DNA of 33,361 bases from Ectocarpus siliculosus (Eukaryota > Sar > Phaeophyceae > Ectocarpales > Ectocarpaceae): the NCBI GenBank assembly GCA_000310025.1, contig FN649752.1, positions 2,244,879 to 2,278,239 of the forward strand, written 5' to 3'. Every line of letters begins with the position of its first letter. Position 1 is the first letter of the stretch. Below the pieces are notes generated by a model that made no database searches, was not told the origin of the DNA, and was given only the letters and a program-made list of their open reading frames with translations. Positions 17,697-28,458 of this stretch are shown here, in pieces. The translations under genes and the position numbers were made by a program.

Positions 17697-18705
17697 CTGC
17701 GGAACAGTTCAGCGTTTCGCGCGGACGGCGCGCGACAGGAAAAAAAAAAGAAAAGAAAAATCTCGCACGAGCAAGATATTTGACAGGTTGAATGTATGAA
17801 CAACATCGCGATGGTTCGGTGGGTCGGATCGTGTTGAACCTTGCAAGTTTATTAGAGTCCAAACGAATTGGTGCCGAAACGAAAAAAAACCCAGTAAATT
17901 GGAGGCATCCTCCCGCCGGAACACCACGCGTCAAGGGCAACGATGCGCGCGCGATGCGGCACAGCACAACAGCATGCGTGGGTACCGCATTCCGCACAAG
18001 GTATCACCCCGCAACCGAGAAACACGACCACCACGTGTTGACCAAACAAAATACCCACAGCAGTAGTATTCTTGAAGCAATAGAGGAGAAATCTCATTCT
18101 GCATGGCGGGTGCAGTCAACTCCTGTGGTTTTGCCATGCCCTTGTCAAGATGTCCCTCTACTTCGGTATGTTGTAATTCGTAGTAACACTAACATATTGT
18201 ATGCGTATCACTACCATATTGTATGTCTTCTCTCGAAATCCGCCATGAACTCCGACGTGTGGTTGTGCGTACTCGACCAATACTTCGTGCAGAGAACAAC
18301 AGGTTACACCTGTAACCGATTAATACACATGGGAGAACAATACGTCGACTATTCAGCAGTAAAATTGTCTATCAATTGAACGCCTACCGGGATCAACAAT
18401 AGGTGCCAATAATACTGAAAAGCCAATGCATACCAGGTATTGGTGAACTAATATGCCTGATGATGGCTTTTGTCCAAAACATGGTTTCTACAAAACTGGG
18501 TGAAAATCCAAACTTGCCGCAATCGTCTTCTTCCCTGGCATGGTCGTCCTCCATGCCCTCCCCGCTGCTGTCCCCCCTCGTGCCCACCCACTCCCAAGTA
18601 AAGTCTTCCGACACCCATCGCCACCGCCTAGAGCTCCCTCGTCATCGCAGCAGAACGTATACGTGCTCCTTGTCACCAAGTATTTATCACCATATGTACT
18701 GCTCT
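17697..18705. other. Gap between the unrecognised gene and the nine-repeat EsV-1-7 gene
   Basis: This 1 kb should hold the 5' part of the unrecognised minus-strand gene and the 3' untranslated region of the EsV-1-7 gene ending at 18706. The minus-strand frame at 18614-18492 (Asp/Glu-rich, ends before GTAGAA) is the best candidate exon. A 195-residue plus-strand frame at 17792-18379 crosses copies of the octamer and a doubled CATATTGTATG, and looks like chance. Confidence 0.4.
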
Positions 18706-21700
18706 CTAACTGCACCTCCTTCCAAACCCCATGAACGGTCCCGCGGCTGCGGTCATTTCCTCTGCGGGGTCACTAACCGCGGTCGTGCGAGGTCGCTTCG
18801 CAACCCCCAAGCTGTCTCTGCCGCTTGTACCCGCCGTCGAAGTCGATCCCGAGACATGCTGGTCACGCAGCTCCTGCTTGACCGCACGGTGCACGCCGGA
18901 TGATGGCTTAGGCCGTTTTGAACCACCCTTTGTTTTGACGTTCACCATGCCGGCCTTAGCGTGCCGCTGGCAAAACTCCCTCGTTTGGGACCCCTCGACG
19001 CCGTACGAGGGCGTTCGTAAACAGCCGAAGTGGCCGCACGTGTTCCTGCCGAGGTCGACCATCCCGTCCTCGGCGTGCCGGCTGCAGAACTCAGCCTTCT
19101 TGCTACCGGGGACGCCGAAATTAGCTCGCGTAGTACAACCCACGTGGTCGCACGTCTTGGCCCGGACGTGAATCATACCGACCTGTGTGGTACGAAGTAG
19201 GATTTTTTCAGGGGTTGTTCGAACCTTGTCCCCGCTTTCTGGTGTGATGGCGTTCAGACGCGGCGTACTTAGCTATTTTCCGAGATGGCGTGTGGGTTTG
19301 CATGAAATTGGCCGTGTGGCAGCCCCACGAGTTCAGAGAAGATATATCTAACCGGGCAAGTGGCAAAGGTCAAGCGGGCATGCGTTGAAAAGCAGTTCGG
19401 TTGCAGAGATCGAAGCAGAGGTTGAGTTCAGCATGTGTGTGCGTGGATGGATTGAACAGTAACAGTGTTCAGAGCTGCACGGCTGAAAAAAAAAAGGAAG
19501 TAGGAAAAAACTTCAACGGGAAAGCAGCCCCGTGTGGAAACCCCCGTGATCAGGCGGTTCGTTCGGCAACACGGTTCACTCGGCAACAGACCTCCGCACC
19601 TAGCACCGGCTCTAGAGGACGAACGAGAGGCTACACTGCCCAGTTTTCAACAGAGGTATGTAAACAAGATGCCAGGGCACATCAGGATGTTTTATACGTC
19701 CAGTTACGGACGGCAGGGTGAACATTTTGGACTTTACAATAGCTGGAGCGTACCGCCATGCAGCAGCTCCAAGATCAGGGAGCGAGCTTCATACGCGAAC
19801 CGACCTCTGCGCGAGGTAGCTGTTTTGCAGCCTAATTATGCTGCCGCCATAGACGTATGTTGTATTGCCGCCTATTGCAAAAGGTTGAGGCGATTATGTG
19901 TGGCAGGGGATAATCATGGTGTGTTCAAAATTCAAATTTCAGGATAGCCCACGCCTTGGGTCCGAACGCACCCTCTTGCATGTTGCGCATGTACATCCAC
20001 TGGATACACCATTCCCACCCCAAGATAAGACGGAAATGCCCGATACAAAAATGCCAGCTCAGGACAAGACTGTCACAACAAGTTTTAGGTAACTTGGGCT
20101 TCAAGAGGGCAAGTACGACTGTCTTCAAGGTGAAATTGTTCTCGGTGCTTTGCCAATATACGAGCCGAAAATGACCCGGGGCGCTCAGCTACATGCACTC
20201 CAGACCGTGCATGAAGAGCAAAAAGCCGCAGCATCACAGAGTCAGGAATATAAACTACGAAGTTAAAGATGTTCCAGTCCGTCACGTTCTCGGGTGCATA
20301 AGCATGCCCGTACAGAGGATGAGATCTACTGCATGGCTGTCAAGAGGCAACCAAGAGCCCACACCACGAATAGGCGTGCGCCTGCGTAAGCTGTACGTGC
20401 AACGTAACATTTCGTCATTTTTGTGGTATACCCTGGTCAGGTATTTAAAGCATGGAAAAACGGCCGGCATTGGTCGAGCTGCTGCCAGATGAACCGTCGG
20501 AGACGTAGGCGGGGCCCGGTGAACAGCCCCGCAGCTCAACCGGGTACGCCGCCGGCATTGCCTCGGAACCAGCCTGGGAGCCCTGCTACACCCGGAAGCG
20601 GGGGTATGCAGCCATTACTAACCCTTCGCCAGCTCACGGGAGGCACGCTAACCCCGCGTCAACCAATGGTCAACAACACAGGAGGAGACATCGCAAGTGA
20701 TCGTCCATGGAGCGGGAGCAGGAGAGGTGCGCACCCCCATTGCCGCCAAAAGCGCGACGCGAGAGATTCCGGCACACGCGTCCGTCGGACGGGAGGAAAG
20801 ACCCGGTCGGGCAAGAAACGCAGGAGCAGGACCTCTGTTAGGGATACGGGTGGCCTACCCGCTCTTGAGAGCAAGCTCGCGGAGGGGGACTACTACAAGC
20901 AACAGAGCTAGGGGAGGAGGGAGGCAAAGGCCCGAAAAGATCGCGCGATTGCCGAAGACGAACGGCGGAAATCAGAGGCCGGGGGGAATCACCGCGTTGA
21001 TTCTCGGCGTAGGAGTCACGGCGGGAACCCAAGACAAGCCGGTCATCAGCCAAGCAAGGGTAATGCGGGTAGGAGACTTTCTACCCCAGCGGTGCTATCT
21101 GTAGGCCAACCAACAGGCAAGAAGCGCAAAAAAGGCGTGCGAGCGCTTGGAATGCGGATGGGTTACACACAACCCTGGCACCGAGTGTATGCCCCGGGAG
21201 TGTGGTGCACTCGTAAAACGAGAGGCTATGTTCAGCATGCCATAGGTCTCCAAAAGACAGAAGTTTCACGCACCTCCGCCCGGACCAATTAGGGCGAGCA
21301 GCAGTTTTCGTGGCCGCGTGGACACAAAAGAGAAACCCCTGCCTCTAGCTCTTGTACGAGACTTTAGGTCCAGCCAGGACTGCATCCGACAACGGCCAGA
21401 CTGCTTCCTACCTTTTTTTGCCGAGGAGGAAGGCAGAGTTTCGCCAATGCGGCAAATTATGGGTACCGGAAATCGGACAAAAGCCGCGTACGGTGGTATC
21501 CCATGGATGCTGCAGGTGATCATGTCGCGGTGTGGGGTGCAGCAGTGAGCGATGGTGATTGGTGGTGCGGCCGTTGCTATCAGAACCGGTAGCATCAAGA
21601 GCAGCCAGAGCACCCAGCAACACTGCATGTGGATCGGGGGGGCGAGGCGCCGACGCCTCCAGCACCGTTTGACACGGTGGGCGCGATGGTGGATGAAGTC

Positions 21701-24700
21701 CTCGGTCGAGGTGAGATCCTTTACTAGCAGGACGTCGACAGTTGGCTAGCTTCTGAAAGCGTGAAGGTTGGTATGGAGGAGTCACAAGGGAGATACACAA
21801 GAAAACTCGTCCTGGACTTGTTTACCAGCATAGCCGCGGCGACCGGGAGCAACTCACGATTAGTCAAGAGTCGATGGAGCAAAGAGAGACGCGCGCGAGC
21901 GGGAAGTCTGCCTCTTCCCAAACTTGCTTCGGGACGAGCATCTCGTTGATTTAATGCTGCGTGATCACCGTAACGCACCCGCACAGCCACTAAACAACCC
22001 GACAGTGGATAAGGAGGGGTCTCTCGAGTCGATCCTGAAGCAAGTCCAGAAGGACATGGAGGACGCAGACGCAAGGATAGACGTCGTGCGGGCAGCTGGC
22101 AGAATTGTTCGAGCCGACGTGGAGAGTGAGACTGCCCGTAAGAACACCCCCGGGACACGCGAGAAGCATCGCTACGCCGATGAGTCGGGCATGAAAGTGA
22201 AGACCCCCAGAGAGAATCTACCATCTGCGTTTCCTCCGGCCTTGGTTGGATGATACTAAAGCATGACGGAGATGCCCCTGGATCGCGAGATCACCGCATC
22301 AGAGACCCAAGATCCTGGAAAGCCCTGGGTGTGGCAGATCGCAGGGCGAGACGGACGGCACCCTACCACCTCGGGAGGCGGGGAGGGCGAGGACGGTGAT
22401 GGAGAAAAGAGGAACGAGGTCAGTCAAGGAACAGTGACGATGTTGTTAGGGCCACGAACGGAGGAACAGGCCAAGCATATCGACAGTCTTAACCGCGACA
22501 GGCGATCTACGCATCGTAGGCTTCTAGTGATGTGTGTGGTAGTGGTGAAGGCCATTTTGCGTGGTTCGCACATGGCTTCGCACGACATCAAACGTACTCA
22601 GTGGGCAAAGTCTAAGGGTACGTGTCGGGAGGTGATCAACTTCGTTGCGGAGCACGGTTTGTGGGCGACGACGTCACAAACTCAGCACCGAGAAGATTTC
22701 CACGCGAGGTTTGTAAAGGACAAGGACCTTCTGAGCGAGGACGCCTAGTGCGCCGCCATTCCCCTGGACAACTGTGATTTTGACCCGAGGGTCGGAGTTG
22801 GCCAAGGGGAGGGGCCTCATCTTCCCTTCATCGCTGCGGCGGCCTTGACGGTAGGGTCCGACATAGGTCGAATGGACGACTGGTCGTTGGAAAGGAGCCT
22901 GGGATCTCTTACGGTGAAGAACGTCATGATGATGGGGCCGGAGCCGGACCGGGAGGAGCAAGCACGGCGGTATAACGAGTTTTTGGCGGAACTCTTCCGC
23001 GGCGTAGTCGCTGAGGCGCGGAACAACTCCGACAGGTCTGGGCCAGACACATGCGTCGAGTCTGAACTCCGCATGGCAAGACACTATTTTCTTATTTTCT
23101 TCCTGCGATTCCGGTTTTTCCATGACCTAGCTTTTCCATTGAACGTATACTACTACCCAATGGCATGTGGCGTTCGTCGACTCTGAGTCGCGCCCCTCGT
23201 ATTATTCATTGAACGCGCAGGCCATCACGCCCGAGGGCAAATCGCCGCAGCAACTGCGATACGCGTTCATCCAGAAGGGTTAGAGCTTCAGCGATATGAA
23301 GGCAGCCATCCAGCGCATACTTGGTATCTGGCGTGGGACCCCAGCCGGATGGTGCACCATTCACACTCGGTGGGGACGAGGAGACATACAAACACATGTA
23401 CCATGGCACCAAAGCCGCGCGAGTACTGACAAGTCCGTCGCCACCCGGCGATTGGCATTTGCTGTTGCATATGGCCAAGGCGATGCTTAGGCGGTACACT
23501 GGGGTGCTGCCGTGGAGTTCGTGGCGAAGGATTTGGACACAGACGGGTCGAAGTCGGGGGAGGGGAGCAACTACCGCCGGGCACACCATCACATCACGGC
23601 GTTTTGGGCGACGTTTATGGCTCTGTGTCGAGAGGAATACTTGAAGAGGTTTCCGACGCCAGGTGACTGGCCAGTGGAAGATGGCGAGGTGGTCAAAGGG
23701 GTGATTCAGTAGACAGAGACACGGGCGGTGGCTCACAAGACTTTCGCAGTGTGGAAGCTGTTCTTCCTCCACGACTACCCTGCGTACGGGTAACTTCAGG
23801 CTGAGGCTTGATGCCCTTCGCCGTATCGCCCCCATCTTCTACATCACCGGCAAAGACACGTACGAACCAATTATTCGTGGTAGATTACCTGGCGGAGGTG
23901 TCGCGTTATTCGGCTGCGGATATGAGGGTCGTATCCGACCTATTCTCCGTCTCACTCAGCCCTGATACGTTTGCGCGAATCGGCTTGAACGAGAGGCAGG
24001 AGGTGGCCAATCGTGTCTACAAGACGTTGACGAAAGGATCCTTTCGAGCACGATAGAAAGGCTGGCATTTTATCGAGAAACCACGCACGGAAAGGGACCG
24101 ATGCAGAGAGTTGTCAGTGGAAGGTACGCCAGCAGTCAGGGCGGCGACCGACTGCTTGAGAGAGAGCCCGGCATTTAAGGCGACGGTGGCAAATAAAAGG
24201 TCGCGGCGTTGGACTGGAGAGTGTTTCCGCCGGTCAAGTGGCAAGAGATTCTCGATGCGCCAGCTAAGGCTAACGCGACAATGCGAGAGTGTATCCTGCA
24301 CTACGTCTTCAAGAAGAAAAATACTAAAAGGCTCGACCAAGAAGAAGATATTCTCCATCCCGGCTAGGAACAGCACCAACAAGGCCACAAAGAGCCAAGG
24401 GAGGTCGTCGGCACTGAAGGATTCCGTAGGCAACGCCTACCCGGGGGGGGAGAGTTCAAGGCATTCATGCTGAACATGTTTGATGCGGCTATTGAAGGAG
24501 GGGGTGTGGTGACACAAGACCAGATGCTGGAAATGGTGGGGTCCATATGGGCGGCCACGCCGTACAGTATGGTCAACGCGACGGGAGGCTGAGGGTTGGC
24601 GCCGTCAAGTAGGAAGCCTACACAGTGGATGGAATTTGGCAAATCTTGGTTCCCTAAATAGATATTGGGATAGTCTACTGCTGTAAGCCTTTAGCCTTGG

Positions 24701-25851
24701 GTGGATGTAAAGCCCGTAGTGCTGCTCTTCTGTGTAAACCGATCTTGTTTTTCCTCCTCTATTTTTGTCCCTTATTCAGGTGCAGCACTGTGTTGGTCTG
24801 CAGGTGTTGAGTGCAGCAGCAGAGAGACGAACCCATGACAAGTTTCCTCAACCGTCATGTGTTCTCGACGACATCCGCAGAGGCAATCGAGCATCCATAA
24901 GAGACAAGAACCTCAAACCTAGCGCAAAACCTTGGTAGTGTAGAGTCGCATTGCTCTGCGTTTGATTGGTTGTTTGGGTCCCAACCAGAACTACATGTAG
25001 ATAGCCAAGCAGAGCTTTCTTTCGTACATCACCTGAGCGTGGCGGGCGCAGAACTCTGCCTTCTTGATGTGGTCGTCTTTTCCGTAACTCGCTCGCGTGG
25101 TGCAATCCGGGTGACCGCACGTGTTCGACCGGATGTTAATCATCCCGTCTTTCATGTGTCGAACGCAGAACTCCGCTTTCCCCCCCGCTACGCCAAACAT
25201 CGGTTGCGTCCTACAGCCCGGTTGATTGCACCTCGTGCTCGTAACATCAACCATACCGTCCCGGGCGTGCACCGAACAGAATTCCCCCTTCTTGGACCCG
25301 TCGACGCCGTACGTAGCACGGATGGTGCAGCCCGAGTAGGAGCACCGTTTACGGGACAAGTTCACCATCCCGTCCGTCTTGTGTCGCGAACAGAACTCTG
25401 GCTTCTTGGTGGGATCCATGCCGTAGGTCGCTCCCGAGGTGCAACCTGGGTCCTCGCAACTCTTGTTTCTGTTGATTGTCCCGCTCCGGGTGTTGACCAT
25501 CCCCTCCCGAGCGTGCTTGGTACAGAATTCCGCCTTGCTAGCGTCGCTTGACGCGCCGAAGTACGCTTGCGCGTTGCAACCTGGTTCTTGGCACCATCTC
25601 CGGTAGCTGACGAGGTCGACCATCCCTTCCTCCGCGTGCTGGCTGCAGAGCTCCGGCTTGCTACTGCCTTTCCCCGCGAAAGACGGGACCATGGTGCAAC
25701 TTGGGTGGCTGCACCTCTTCTTGCTATAAACGTTTATCATCCCGTTCGCCGCGTGGCGGGCGCAATACTTGGCGGTCTTCGACCCTTCCAAACCGTAGGC
25801 GTAGCTCGCGTCGGTGCTGCAGCCGTCCTGACTGCATTTTCGTTTTACCAT
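18706..25851 (-). CDS. EsV-1-7 repeat protein with nine repeats, two exons split by a 5.85 kb intron
   Basis: Exon 1 is 25851-25033 and exon 2 is 19182-18706, giving about 431 residues. The ATG at 25851 follows an in-frame TGA 18 bases upstream. Each repeat is C-x4-C, about 16 residues with a Tyr/Phe-Gly near the middle, FC-x2-H, then GMV or GMI. Seven repeats lie in exon 1 and two in exon 2. The join is well supported: exon 1 stops at CARHAQ before GTGATG, and exon 2 opens after ACACAG with VGMIHVRAKTC, which restores the exact His-x4-Gly-Met spacing in phase 0. The C-terminal 85 residues are Ser/Lys-rich and end AAAGPFMGFGRRCS, like the neighbouring paralogue. The family includes IMMEDIATE UPRIGHT, a developmental regulator in Ectocarpus. 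Conserved Cys and His suggest metal binding, which is inference. Predictors may split this into two genes. Confidence 0.85.
21761..22748 (+). pseudogene. Central charged helical part of the decayed element
   Basis: Three overlapping or adjacent plus-strand stretches are linked by frame changes: 21761-21949 (KLVLDLFTSIAAATG), 21924-22253 (SLESILKQVQKDMEDADARI) and 22263-22748 (HGLWATTSQTQHREDFHARF). The 21761 and 21924 frames overlap at CGGGACGAGCATCTCGTTGA, which marks one frameshift. The next stop, at 22251, is followed within 12 bases by a new ATG. Codon-like composition carries through all three. I recognise no catalytic motif. Confidence 0.45.
23510..24060 (+). pseudogene. C-terminal domain of the decayed element, DUF6589-like pattern
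   Basis: Plus-strand fragments run in order through at least two stops and two frameshifts: EFVAKDLDTDGSKSG (23517), KTFAVWKLFFLHDYPAYG (from 23739), LRRIAPIFYITGKDTYEP (from 23816) and FSVSLSPDTFARIGLNERQE (from 23943), then a Lys-Thr-x2-Lys-Gly. The order (Phe-rich stretch, aromatic-x2-Gly/Asp-x3-Tyr, Phe-x-Val-x2-Ser...Phe-Ala-Arg, Glu...Asn, Lys-x3-Lys-Gly) resembles the C-terminal part of DUF6589-type proteins, found as multi-copy, transposon-like genes in many eukaryotes. That match is from memory and is the weak point of this call. Confidence 0.4.
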
Positions 25852-28458
25852 CCCGCTGCCCGCGCAACCTCACCCCGCTCGGCGAAACTCCGGTCGCTTC
25901 CTATGCTACTACCCTTTCAACCTACTTTGACAAAGGTAGACTACTACAGCACGAGGAGGAAAGGAGGGAATGGAGTGAGGTGAAGGGTGCGTGTGTCGTG
26001 TGGTAGCAACAGCGGGGGCCTGTGGAGTGGATGGGATATACAGATTTTATCTGTCTCCTACACAGGTAGGTATCCTAGGTACACACATGCGTGCAATCTC
26101 GTGCGCCGGGCCCCGTACAGTTCGGACGGACCTCGTCGCGTGTTGCTTCCCCACAGCTTGTTTTTCCCGCTGAGGCTACTGCTGTATTGTATTGAACGAC
26201 ACGAATGATGTAGCGATGAACCACGCTAGATTTCGACTGGCCCATCGACAGATACCGGGCATACACGTACGACGCACGTATTGCGCCGCAAAAGGCAGAG
26301 TTCTGTAGATAGATGTTCAACCCAAACGGGGTCATTATTGAGGTATTTGACGTTCCAGTTTCAGGGGACTGGCTGACTGGGGCTTCGAGAAGGGAAGGAA
26401 TTACACCAATGTGCTGGTACACCGACGGACTGGTAGGGTATTTGTGTGCTTCACGATCAAAAACAATCCGCGCGTTTTATAGCACAAACGGATCCTGTTG
26501 TATGCATAGTGCCGCGTGGGAGAGTCGGGCGCCGACTTGTAGCAAGCATTTGGGTCTGTGGGAGAGTGACAAGAGATCGAGCATTGGATCGCACATTGTT
26601 TGGGGTGGAGCGAAAAGAATATTGCGCCGCGCAGGGAAACTAGGGAAGCGATAAACAAACATTTCAAAGGGGTGTTGCCGACAACGCGGCCCAGAGGCTT
26701 TTTTTTTAGGGGAGAGATGAAGTACATACATGGTTTTATAACCACACCTCCAACATCTATTACTGCCTTATCTCCATGTGCTCTCACCACCACAAGCCCC
26801 CCCCAAGTTCAAGCAGACCACGATAGGTCTAGCTTCACAGCAATAAATAACGTGGAGAGTTTTGATTTAAGCATACCCTAACTTCCTCTGCCTCTCTTCT
26901 GATGCAATTGATGATGAGCGCACAGAGAACACTTGCGAATACTACAATAGAGGGAGAGAGCAATGCAACAACTCCTTCACGAAAAGGCGTGCCTCGTTGT
27001 CGTTCGTAGGCCACTCCTGCTGTGCCACTTTTCAGTTGTTCATTGTAAGCCTCCACACCATAGGAGAGGACTTCGATTTTAGTCCATACCATACAGCAGC
27101 TGTCAGCCACCTTTGTGACACTGCCGGGCTGGGTTGTGCCGCAGGAGGTGTGTCCAGCACGTAACATTCGTACTCCACAGCTGAGTGCTTGCAAAAAAAA
27201 AGGAACCGGTGCACCGTACATGGTACATACGGCGAGTGAACTGAAAGTGTCCAAACGAGGAGCACTGGTATCCTCCCAAGCACACGGGTATGTCACGATG
27301 CGACACCGCCGAACCAATCACGTTGATTGTATACTTCTATGCATATCTCCTCACTCAACACTCGGCAAAACCAAGCGCGTGCGGCAGCACCAGCACCAGC
27401 ACCACCACCAAACCCACAGCCACGACAAACTTAATGCTTATAACAAAAAATACATAACACAAACCCCACCTACCAGATGTGTGAACTTCGGACTGCTGTA
27501 CCACCACACACACAAGCGAAAGATCGTTGAGCCTGTAGAGCAAAACCTGAGAAAACAAAACAATTTCACAGTTACCTAAACCTATTTACTCACTTCGTTT
27601 CTCTACATACCTCCCGTCTCATATTCCTAATTACGGAGTTTCCGCACAACACGTCTACCCGTACTCGAAATCAGCTCCAAAATACAAACTCCTGCTACAT
27701 TTCCTGCAGTCCTGCGGACGAAATCGTCGGTAGCGCCTCAGACAGCTTATGCTCGGAGAACAACGTGCGGTGGGAGTCGTCGGAAGTCATTCGGGCGGGC
27801 AACATTAGTCTCCATCCCATGGTCGTCACACAGCAGTGCTCACCATTTCCACAATATCAACCGGTCCGTATCGCGCAGTTGTACCCAGCCAAACGCCTAG
27901 CATGTCACCGAACTATGGGTACCGCTGTAGGTGCAGTCGCTTCCGACAGAAAGAGAGGCGCGTGCCTTTACGCAGGAACATGAGCAACTCAATCAAGTGC
28001 ATCGCAACTCAAATGGAACGAATTACTCCGCTAATCAAGCGACGCACCCGAAGTTTCGTCACACGGCAGAACAAAGCAAAATATCTCCACAGATCAACAC
28101 AGGAAAACGTGGCAGAACATTTGTACATGATTAATTTGACTAGAGTACACTCGAGGAACAAGCTCGACAACCCTAAGCCAAGAACAACATTCCAAATTCC
28201 CCTGTGTGTAGACTGCTGTCGATCTCATGCCTGTATGGATCCAGTAGAGAACTACAGGGGCGCGAACGCCTTACCGGTGGCAGACAAAATACTTTTGCAC
28301 CACGGATAAAAACAGCCGCCGCCGCCTAAACCCCCCACCATCATCGTCCCGCCCTCACCGGAATCACATCTTCATCCCGCGCCGGCGCCACGGAACCTGG
28401 CACAGGCCGCCCGAACTGCGCTGCATGCCCTGCGCTACGCGAAACCTCGGGGGGCGCA
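25852..28458. other. Intergenic region between the two EsV-1-7 genes
   Basis: About 2.6 kb with no gene that I can support. It should contain the promoter of the nine-repeat gene (left) and the 3' region of the four-repeat gene (right). It holds octamer copies at 26178, 27492, 27830 and 28212, and one arm of a 39-base direct repeat at 28202-28240. Plus-strand frames at 27836-28309 and 27115-27579 are of low complexity and show no motif. A search for further EsV-1-7 repeats upstream of 25851 found none. Confidence 0.55.
28202..28240. repeat. 39-bp direct repeat, left arm
   Basis: CTGTGTGTAGACTGCTGT followed by CGATCTCATGCCTGTATGGAT. The same 39 bases occur at 29019-29057 with one C-to-G change. 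The arm lies 218 bases beyond the end of the four-repeat EsV-1-7 gene and includes one octamer copy. Confidence 0.9.

Larger units (their letters stand above)
20423..24650 (+). mobile_element. Decayed, unclassified mobile-element-like gene in the EsV-1-7 intron
   Basis: Most of 20423-24650 reads as coding-type sequence on the plus strand, broken by stops and frameshifts every few hundred bases. Rough order: a Pro/Gly-rich then Arg/Lys-rich N-terminal region (20451-21290, one stop at 20909), an obscure part (21300-21750), helical charged segments (21761-22748), a middle part (22750-23110) and a C-terminal domain (23510-24060) with a basic tail (24111-24470). I see no YxDD reverse-transcriptase motif, integrase zinc motif, LTR or terminal inverted repeat. 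The multi-stop decay, antisense position in an intron and length suggest a former transposable element or dispersed multi-copy gene. Its ends are not defined. An ancient viral insertion cannot be excluded. Confidence 0.55.
19183..25032 (-). other. Long intron of the nine-repeat EsV-1-7 gene
   Basis: Bounded by GTGATG (donor, 25032) and CCACACAG (acceptor, 19183) on the minus strand. Its central 4.2 kb (about 20423-24650) is a decayed gene on the plus strand. The flanks, 19183-20422 and 24651-25032, show no coding signal. The right flank carries one octamer copy at 24677. Most other introns in this window are about 0.1 to 2 kb, so insertion of the element is the simple reason for this length. 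Confidence 0.75.

Noticed and set aside
17792-18379. 195-residue plus-strand open frame
   Set aside because: No motif, includes an octamer copy and a repeated CATATTGTATG, and has no codon bias that I can see.
24970-25983. Plus-strand frames opposite the EsV-1-7 exon
   Set aside because: They are shadows of the tandem repeats on the minus strand, which have conserved Cys and His spacing.
27836-28309. 157-residue plus-strand open frame between the EsV-1-7 genes
   Set aside because: It overlaps two other open frames of similar quality, has no motif and contains one arm of a DNA repeat.
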